Shown one piece after another: positions 1 through 5,834 of a DNA stretch of 5,834 nt. Position numbers and translations under genes: made by a program. The stretch's first letter is position 1; each line of letters begins with the position of its first letter. The stretch covers positions 1-5,834 of the forward strand of contig MHQM01000024.1 of the NCBI GenBank assembly GCA_001820655.1, in the 5' to 3' direction. Source of the DNA: Candidatus Sungbacteria bacterium RIFCSPHIGHO2_02_FULL_52_23. Lineage in GTDB: Bacteria > Patescibacteriota > Minisyncoccia > Sungbacterales > HO2-52-23. Below the pieces are notes generated by a model. It was not told the DNA's origin and did no database searches. It worked only from the letters and a program-made list of their open reading frames with translations.

Positions 1-2349
1 GTTCTGCGCGAGATCATTAGGCTGAATAACGCGGGCTCGGCACCGGCCGACGATATTGATCACCTCGGCAACCGGCGCATCCGCGGAGTAGGCGAATTGC
101 TTCAAAATAAACTCCGTGTGGGCGTGGCGCGCATGGTGCGCATCATCCGCGACCGCATGTCCACTCTTGATCCCGAAACTCTGACTCCGGCGCAGCTTAT
201 CAATGCGCGGCCTTTTATGGCTTCTGTAAAGGAGTTTTTCACATCATCCCAGCTCTCGCAGTTCATGGATCAGGTGAATCCTTTGTCCGAGCTTGAGCAT
301 AAGCGCCGTCTCTCCGCCATGGGCCCGGGGGGGCTGCAGCGCGAGCGCGCGGGATTTGAAGTACGCGATGTTCACCCGTCGCACTATGGCAGGATTTGCC
401 CGATCCAGACTCCGGAAGGCCCAAATATCGGTCTTGTGGGACATTTGGCGTGCCACGCGCGGCTAAACGAACTGGGTCTGATAGAAACTCCGTACATCAA
501 AGTGAAGGACGGCAAGATCACGGACGAGGTTTCGTACTTGGACGCGTCATCCGAAGTGAATTACAACATTGCCCATGCGGGTATTGCGATAGATGAGCAT
601 AATCGGATAAAGGACGACGAAGTAGAGGCGCGCGTGCGCGGCAATCCGTCCATCGTCCGGCGCGCAGACGTTGATTTTATAGACGTATCTCCCCAGCAGG
701 GTATCAGTATTGCGACAAGCTTGATTCCGTTTCTTGAGCACGACGATGCCAACCGCGCGATGATGGGTTCCAACATGCAAAGACAGGCTGTGCCGTGCGT
801 CCGCGCGCACGCGCCTGTAGTGGGTACGGGTGTGGAAAAGCGCGCGGCGCGCGACTCGGGACGCGTGATTCTGGCAGCAGAGGACGGCATCGTGGAAGCG
901 GTGGATGCGGAGGAAGTCATCATCAAGGACAAAAACGGCAAACTGCATCCCTACTCTTTGGTTTCGTTTTTGAGGACAAACGCGTTTACCGCGATCCGTC
1001 AGCGGCCGATCGTACAGCATGGGGCAAAGGTAAAGAAAGGCGACGTGCTTGCGGACAGTTCTTCCACGGAAAACGGGGAACTCGCGCTCGGACAAAATAT
1101 CCGCGTCGCGTTTCTTTCATGGTTTGGCGCAAACTATGAGGACGCCATCATTATTTCGGAAAAATTGCTCAAGGAAGACCGGTATACTTCAATTCACATT
1201 GAGGACTATACATGCGACGTGCGCGATACCAAGCTTGGCGTGGAAGTGACGACTCCCGATATTCCGAACGTCGGCGAGGAGAAGCTGAAAAATCTTGATG
1301 AGGAAGGCGTGGTACGCATCGGCGCCGAAGTGCGGTCCGGCGATATTTTGGTAGGCAAGATTACGCCCAAAGGTGAGTCTGATCTGACTCCCGAGGAAAA
1401 ACTCCTGCGCGCGATTTTCGGCGAGAAGGCGCGTGAAGTAAAGGATACGTCTTTACGCCTTCCGCACGGCAAGCGCGGACGCGTCGTCGCGGTGCGCGAA
1501 TTTTCGCGCGAGCGGGGAGACAAGCTTGAAGCGGGCGTAATCAAGCGCATCCAGGTTGACGTAGCACAGCTGCGCAAGATCGCGGTCGGCGACAAGCTTG
1601 CCGGACGCCACGGCAATAAAGGCGTGATTTCAAAGATTTTGCCGGAAGAAGATATGCCGCATCTGGAAGACGGTACGCCGGTGGAAATGATTCTCAATCC
1701 GATGGGTGTGGCGTCGCGTATGAACCTGGGACAGGTTTATGAGACGCATCTTGGCTGGGCCGCGGAGCGGCTCGGGCGTGCCATGCGGACTCCTGCGCTC
1801 GCGGGATTTACGGAAGAAGAAATTAAAGCGGCGCTTGCGGAGGCGGGTTTGCCCGAAGACGGCAAGGTGTGGCTGTATGACGGCAGGACAGGAGAGCGAT
1901 TTGGCAGAAAAGTGACGGTCGGCACCATGTATGTGCTCAAGCTGATCCACTTGGTGGAGGACAAAATCCATATGCGCTCCATCGGCCCTTACTCGCTCAT
2001 CACCCAGCAGCCGCTCGGAGGCAAAGCGCAGTTCGGAGGTCAGAGATTTGGAGAAATGGAAGTATGGGCGCTGGAAGGGTATGGCGCGGCTTACACGCTT
2101 CAGGAAATGCTTACGATCAAGTCCGATGACGTGCTGGGACGCGCCGCGACGTATGAAGCCATCATCAACGGCGAGCGCATCAAGAGCCCAAACATCCCCG
2201 CATCTTTCAATGTGCTGGTAAACGAGCTGAAGGCTTTGGCGCTGGATGTGGAACTCGTACAAAAATCAGAAGAAAGTGCGGATGAAAAATCCGCGGAGAC
2301 TCCGTCGAAAGTTTCCTCGCGCTCGCGCGAACGCCAAAAAGTCAAATAA
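1..2349 (+). CDS. rpoB: DNA-directed RNA polymerase subunit beta, 5'-truncated by window edge
   Basis: Beta subunit of bacterial RNA polymerase, which with beta' forms the catalytic cleft for transcription. The frame is open from base 1 (782 codons to the TAA). The sequence before the first in-frame start-like codon (TTG at 97) already reads as beta (DDIDHLGNRRIR, 58 bases in), so the true start lies upstream; roughly 340-430 N-terminal residues are missing. Visible in order by fragment residue: rifampicin-binding cluster SSQLSQFMDQVNPLSELEHKRR (about 82-103); GPGGL-RERAGFEVRDVH; YEDAIIISE (Glu380-Asp381, matching E. coli E813-D814); flap region (about 455-520); GDKLAGRHGNKG with lysines 532 and 540, matching E. 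coli K1065 and K1073; SRMNLGQ (Arg573); and KAQFGGQRFGEMEVWALE, the beta' contact region. The E. coli SI2 insert is absent: flap and active-site segments join directly near 1498-1530. PIETPEG reads PIQTPEG (Gln at 406-408) and GVPSRMN reads GVASRMN. The last 29 residues form a Ser/Glu/Lys/Arg-rich tail that is probably disordered. Identity is certain; the Patescibacteria placement is inference from remembered family motifs. Confidence 0.98.
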   Translation, partial: VLREIIRLNNAGSAPADDIDHLGNRRIRGVGELLQNKLRVGVARMVRIIRDRMSTLDPETLTPAQLINARPFMASVKEFFTSSQLSQFMDQVNPLSELEHKRRLSAMGPGGLQRERAGFEVRDVHPSHYGRICPIQTPEGPNIGLVGHLACHARLNELGLIETPYIKVKDGKITDEVSYLDASSEVNYNIAHAGIAIDEHNRIKDDEVEARVRGNPSIVRRADVDFIDVSPQQGISIATSLIPFLEHDDANRAMMGSNMQRQAVPCVRAHAPVVGTGVEKRAARDSGRVILAAEDGIVEAVDAEEVIIKDKNGKLHPYSLVSFLRTNAFTAIRQRPIVQHGAKVKKGDVLADSSSTENGELALGQNIRVAFLSWFGANYEDAIIISEKLLKEDRYTSIHIEDYTCDVRDTKLGVEVTTPDIPNVGEEKLKNLDEEGVVRIGAEVRSGDILVGKITPKGESDLTPEEKLLRAIFGEKAREVKDTSLRLPHGKRGRVVAVREFSRERGDKLEAGVIKRIQVDVAQLRKIAVGDKLAGRHGNKGVISKILPEEDMPHLEDGTPVEMILNPMGVASRMNLGQVYETHLGWAAERLGRAMRTPALAGFTEEEIKAALAEAGLPEDGKVWLYDGRTGERFGRKVTVGTMYVLKLIHLVEDKIHMRSIGPYSLITQQPLGGKAQFGGQRFGEMEVWALEGYGAAYTLQEMLTIKSDDVLGRAATYEAIINGERIKSPNIPASFNVLVNELKALALDVELVQKSEESADEKSAETPSKVSSRSRERQKVK

Positions 2350-2358
2350 TCTTCTCAT
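2350..2358 (+). other. rpoB-rpoC spacer without a Shine-Dalgarno sequence
   Basis: Nine bases separate the rpoB TAA from the rpoC ATG. The spacer and the preceding end of rpoB (about 2335-2358) hold A-rich and pyrimidine-rich runs but no GGAGG-like tract at a useful distance, so rpoC has no classical ribosome binding site. There is also no room for a promoter or terminator, so rpoC must be co-transcribed with rpoB. Translation is probably started by coupling or re-initiation after rpoB stops; that is inference. The spacer length is a multiple of three, so both genes share one frame with a single stop codon between them. Confidence 0.8.
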
Positions 2359-5300
2359 ATGATAACCGAGCAATCATCTTCAACCCCGGTTTCTGATTTC
2401 AAGGCGATCGCGCTGAAGCTTGCGTCTCCGGAAGAAATTGTCGCATGGGGACATGGCGAAGTGACGAAGCCCGAGACCATCAACTATCGCACCGGCAAGC
2501 CCGAACGGGACGGGCTTTTTGACGAGCGCATTTTTGGTCCCACAAAAGACTGGGAATGCTACTGCGGCAAGTACCGGAGGATCCGTTACAAGGGAGTCAT
2601 CTGCGACAAGTGCGGAGTGGAGGTAACGCGCGCGATCGTGCGTCGCGAGCGGATGGGCTATATCAAGCTCGCATCTCCGGTAAGTCACATCTGGTTTTTG
2701 CGCGGCGTGCCGTCCAAGATCGGGCTTATGCTGGATATGTCCGTCGGGAATCTGGAAAAAGTGATTTATTTTGCAGGATATGTGATCACCAAGATTGACG
2801 AAAAAGCCCGCGCAAAGTCTTTGGAGGAGATTGACCGCGAATTTAAGATAAAAGCCAAAGGGCTCGGCGAGCGCGAGATAGATGATCTGCGGGATGCCAA
2901 GGACGCCGCGCGCGATGAGCTCCGCAAACTGGAACTGCATCAGGTCGTCTCCGAAATAGAATACCATCGCCTGTCCCGCAAATTCGGCGAAGTATTTGAA
3001 GCGGCGATCGGAGCCGAAGCGATACGTACGATTCTTGAACGGATTGATTTAAAAGCGCTCCGCGCGTCTATTGAGGCCGATTTGCCCAATCAGACTCCGA
3101 TCGCGCGGCGCAAAACTCTCCGGCGCCTGCAGGCGATCAATGGCATGATTCGCGCCGGTATCAAGCCGCAATGGATGTTTTTGACCGTCATCCCCGTGAT
3201 CCCGCCTGATCTGCGCCCCATGGTACAGCTTGATGGAGGCCGCTATGCGACATCAGACCTCAATGATCTGTACCGGCGCGTCATCAACCGCAACAATCGC
3301 CTCAAGCGCCTGTTTGAACTGCATGCGCCGGAAGTGATCACCCGCAATGAGCGGCGTATGTTGCAGGAGGCGGTGGATGCCTTGATTGATAATTCCATCC
3401 GCAGGGGAGGCGCACCCGCGGCCTCGCAGGTACAGCGTCGTCCGCTCAAATCGGTCGCGGATATTTTGAAAGGAAAGCAGGGAAGATTCCGGCAGAATCT
3501 CCTGGGTAAGCGCGTGGATTATTCCGGGCGCTCGGTGATCGTCGTGGGGCCGGATCTGGAACTTGATCAGTGCGGTCTTCCGAAAAAAATGGCGCTTGAG
3601 CTTTTCAAGCCGTTTGTGATCCGCAAACTGATTGAAAAAGAAATCGCGCATAATATCCGCGGAGCAGGCAAGCTGATTGAAGATCAGAATCCGCACGTGT
3701 GGGCGGCGCTTGAAGAAGTCATCGCGGGACGCACGGTGCTGCTCAACCGCGCGCCGACTCTGCACAGGCTCGGTATCCAGGCATTTTATCCGGTGCTGAT
3801 TGAGGGCGATGCGATCCAACTGCATCCGCTGGTATGCCCCGCGTTTAACGCGGATTTTGACGGAGACCAGATGGCGGTGCACTTGCCGCTGACCGATGAG
3901 GCCCAGCGCGAGGCGCGGGAGATCATGCTCTCGTCCAAAAATCTTCTTAAGCCCGCGACCGGCGATCCGATCATGAACCCGACGCAGGACATCGTGCTCG
4001 GATGCTACTTTGCGACAAGCATCAGTAACGGCCTTATAGGAGAAGGCAAGACGTTTGCGTCCGAAGAAGATGCACTTCTGGCGTATGATTTTGAACATGT
4101 GGAGATACAGTCGCGCATCAATGTCCGCGTCAATCCCAAGGACGGGGGAAAGAGCAACCTTAAGATGATGGAGACGAGCATCGGCCGGATACTTTTCAAC
4201 CGCGTGCTCCCCGATGACTTTGCGTTTGTAAACCGCGAGCTCAAAAACCGCGATCTTGCTGATGTCGTGGCCGCGATCATCAAGCGATACGGCATCGCGG
4301 GCACGCCATCTATCCTCAACCGCATCAAGCATTTCGGGTTTGAATTTGCGACGCGATCGGGTATTTCATGGGGTATCAACGACCTCCGTCTGCCTGTGGA
4401 GAAGCCCGCGCTGATTGCAGAAGCCCGCAAGAAAGTCGCAGTAATCACCGATCAGTACCAACAGGGTCTTCTGACCGACGGCGAGCGCTATACAAGGATC
4501 GTGGAAATCTGGCAGGAAGTGGTGGATAAGATTACCAAACTCGTGCCCACGACGCTTGATCAGAAAAGCTCCGTCTATATCATGGTGGACTCCCGCGCGC
4601 GCGGCTCCTGGACGCAGATCCGGCAGATGTCGGGCATGAAGGGCCTCGTGGTAAACCCGGCAAGCAAGATCATTGAGCTTCCGGTGCTGTCTTCATACAA
4701 GGAAGGACTCAATGTGCTTGAGTACTTCATTTCTACGCACGGCGCGCGCAAAGGTACAGCCGATACGGCGCTCCGTACATCGGCGGCCGGGTATCTTACG
4801 CGGCGGCTTGTGGATGTAGCGCAGGACGTCATCGTCATTGACGGCGATTGCAAAGCAAAAGAAGGCCGCGAGATCACGCAGGCGGGGTCGGAGGCAATCA
4901 ATAAAACCGTGGGACAGCGCGCATTCAGCCGGATGCTGTTTGAAGACGTAAAAGATCCGGAAGGAAAAGTCGTGTTCAAAGCCGGCACTATGATCGGACA
5001 GGAAGAGATGCGCCTGATGAATGAGAAGAAAGTGATGCGCGCAGTGGTGCGGTCTCCTCTGACATGCAGGAGCCTGCGCGGTGTGTGCCAGGCATGCTAC
5101 GGATATGATCTTGGCAATAACGAAGTTGTGCGCAAGGGCGAAGCAGTCGGCATTGTCGCCGCACAGGCGATCGGAGAGCCGGGGACACAACTTACCATGC
5201 GTACCTTCCACGTAGGAGGTGTGGCAGGATCAAGCGACATCACGACGGGTCTGCCGCGCGTGGAAGAGATTTTTGAGACGCGCCCGCCCAAGTGGCGCGC

Positions 5301-5834
5301 CGTGATCTCGGATGTCGTGGGCGAAGTCGCGGATGTGGCGGTGGACGGCCGCGAGCGCGTGGTCAAGATTGAAATGGCAGAGACCATGGAGATACGCGAA
5401 TTTCGTATAACGTCAAACTCAAGCGTGCTCGTGGAAAAAGGAAGCAAGGTTGAGCGCGGTACGTTTCTGTCGGAAGGCCATGCGGATTTGCGCGAGCTCT
5501 TCAAACTTGCCGGCAAAAAGGCTGTGGAGCGGTATATCGTGCGCGAAGTGCAGAAGATTTATTCTTTGCAGGGCGCGCCGATCCACGACAAGCATGTGGA
5601 AGTGATCGCGCGGTCTATGTTTAGCCGCGTGCGCGTCAAGGACGCGGGAGATACCGATCTTACGCCGGGCGAGACGATTGAAAAAGAAGAATTCCGGCGC
5701 GCCAATATCCGCGCGATCCGCGCGGGCAAGACGCCTGCCATGGGATTCCAACTCCTTATGGGTATTACCCGCGTGGCGCTCACGACTTCAAGCTTCCTCT
5801 CGGCGGCATCGTTTCAGGAGACGGCACGCGTGCT
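2359..5834 (+). CDS. rpoC: DNA-directed RNA polymerase subunit beta', 3'-truncated by window edge
   Basis: Largest RNA polymerase subunit, carrying the catalytic magnesium site. ATG 2359 is the only plausible start: it follows the in-frame rpoB stop by three codons, the next in-frame Met is far inside the conserved core, and the conserved N-terminus (FKAIALKLASPEEI) begins about 14 residues later. The frame stays open for 1158 codons plus two bases. Visible in order: N-terminal zinc ribbon Cys67, Cys69, Cys82, Cys85; a charged helical insert (about 147-205); clamp coiled coil that binds sigma (about 297-345, ATSDLNDLYRRVINRNNRL); switch region LLGKRVDYSGRSVI; catalytic NADFDGD with Asp499, Asp501, Asp503; F-loop and bridge-helix region (about 744-822); second zinc site Cys831, Cys903, Cys910, Cys913; and trigger loop LTMRTFH with Met947, Arg948, His951. 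The E. coli trigger-loop insert SI3 is absent. It ends at SFQETARV, so about the last 100 residues or fewer are missing. The one striking change is DSGARG reading DSRARG at residue 746. Identity is certain; the lineage is inferred. Confidence 0.98.
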   Translation, partial: MITEQSSSTPVSDFKAIALKLASPEEIVAWGHGEVTKPETINYRTGKPERDGLFDERIFGPTKDWECYCGKYRRIRYKGVICDKCGVEVTRAIVRRERMGYIKLASPVSHIWFLRGVPSKIGLMLDMSVGNLEKVIYFAGYVITKIDEKARAKSLEEIDREFKIKAKGLGEREIDDLRDAKDAARDELRKLELHQVVSEIEYHRLSRKFGEVFEAAIGAEAIRTILERIDLKALRASIEADLPNQTPIARRKTLRRLQAINGMIRAGIKPQWMFLTVIPVIPPDLRPMVQLDGGRYATSDLNDLYRRVINRNNRLKRLFELHAPEVITRNERRMLQEAVDALIDNSIRRGGAPAASQVQRRPLKSVADILKGKQGRFRQNLLGKRVDYSGRSVIVVGPDLELDQCGLPKKMALELFKPFVIRKLIEKEIAHNIRGAGKLIEDQNPHVWAALEEVIAGRTVLLNRAPTLHRLGIQAFYPVLIEGDAIQLHPLVCPAFNADFDGDQMAVHLPLTDEAQREAREIMLSSKNLLKPATGDPIMNPTQDIVLGCYFATSISNGLIGEGKTFASEEDALLAYDFEHVEIQSRINVRVNPKDGGKSNLKMMETSIGRILFNRVLPDDFAFVNRELKNRDLADVVAAIIKRYGIAGTPSILNRIKHFGFEFATRSGISWGINDLRLPVEKPALIAEARKKVAVITDQYQQGLLTDGERYTRIVEIWQEVVDKITKLVPTTLDQKSSVYIMVDSRARGSWTQIRQMSGMKGLVVNPASKIIELPVLSSYKEGLNVLEYFISTHGARKGTADTALRTSAAGYLTRRLVDVAQDVIVIDGDCKAKEGREITQAGSEAINKTVGQRAFSRMLFEDVKDPEGKVVFKAGTMIGQEEMRLMNEKKVMRAVVRSPLTCRSLRGVCQACYGYDLGNNEVVRKGEAVGIVAAQAIGEPGTQLTMRTFHVGGVAGSSDITTGLPRVEEIFETRPPKWRAVISDVVGEVADVAVDGRERVVKIEMAETMEIREFRITSNSSVLVEKGSKVERGTFLSEGHADLRELFKLAGKKAVERYIVREVQKIYSLQGAPIHDKHVEVIARSMFSRVRVKDAGDTDLTPGETIEKEEFRRANIRAIRAGKTPAMGFQLLMGITRVALTTSSFLSAASFQETARV

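Noticed and set aside
97..99. TTG at 97 as the start of rpoB
   Set aside because: The 32 codons before it already encode conserved beta sequence (DDIDHLGNRRIR), so this is only the first start-like codon in a gene cut by the window edge.
547..1095. Antisense open frame of 182 codons opposite rpoB
   Set aside because: It is a shadow of conserved beta codons, with no recognisable domain and no independent ribosome binding site that I can see.
1630..2262. Antisense open frame of 210 codons opposite the end of rpoB
   Set aside because: Its composition mirrors the sense gene, and other antisense frames overlap it. There is no sign of a real product.
2355..2362. TCATATGA palindrome over the rpoC start codon
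   Set aside because: Eight bases is too short to be a convincing operator or hairpin, and it is expected by chance around an ATG.
2380..2967. Antisense open frame of 195 codons opposite the start of rpoC
   Set aside because: It overlaps the beta' zinc ribbon on the opposite strand and shows no motif of its own.
3253..4332. Antisense open frame of 359 codons opposite rpoC
   Set aside because: It lies wholly opposite the conserved beta' core, including the NADFDGD region. Its Arg/His-rich, low-hydrophobic composition is the usual antisense shadow of GC-rich codons, and no family is recognisable.
1..5834. Intein, insertion sequence, frameshift or TGA recoding within rpoB or rpoC
   Set aside because: Both frames read continuously through all conserved blocks with no extra domain, no break and no in-frame TGA, so none of these is present.

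Overview
The window is ordinary core housekeeping DNA: the 3' two thirds of rpoB followed directly by most of rpoC, both on the + strand. These genes encode the beta and beta' subunits of bacterial RNA polymerase. Coding sequence covers everything except a 9-base gap. rpoB is already open at base 1 and ends at a TAA at 2347-2349. rpoC starts at ATG 2359 and is still open at the last base. I see no RNA gene, mobile element, CRISPR array, promoter, terminator, intein or insertion sequence. I do not think the window holds a new system; the findings are small oddities within two very conserved proteins.

The source is bacterial and most resembles Patescibacteria (Candidate Phyla Radiation), probably a Parcubacteria-like lineage. 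This rests on remembered family wording, not a search. In beta, the clues are the APVVGTGVEKRAARDSGR stretch, KIHMRSIGPYSLITQQPL and GYGAAYTLQEMLTIKSDDV. In beta', they are GEVTKPETINYRTGKPE, TKDWECYCGKYRRIRYKG, VVNPASKIIELPV and VKDAGDTDLTPGE. Both subunits are compact and lack the large lineage inserts that E. coli carries at the beta flap (SI2) and in the beta' trigger loop (SI3). The DNA is moderately GC-rich with many GCG/CGC codons, so it would be at the GC-rich side of that group. The standard genetic code fits: both frames stay open without any in-frame TGA.

Layout: 1-2349, C-terminal part of beta, with the rifampicin-binding cluster, active-site lysines, flap, beta' contact region and a charged tail; 2350-2358, spacer with no ribosome binding site; 2359-5834, beta' from its start through both zinc sites, clamp coiled coil, NADFDGD catalytic loop, bridge helix and trigger loop, cut about 100 residues or less before its expected end. 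The two genes are almost certainly one transcription unit, and their products meet to form the RNA polymerase active-site cleft.
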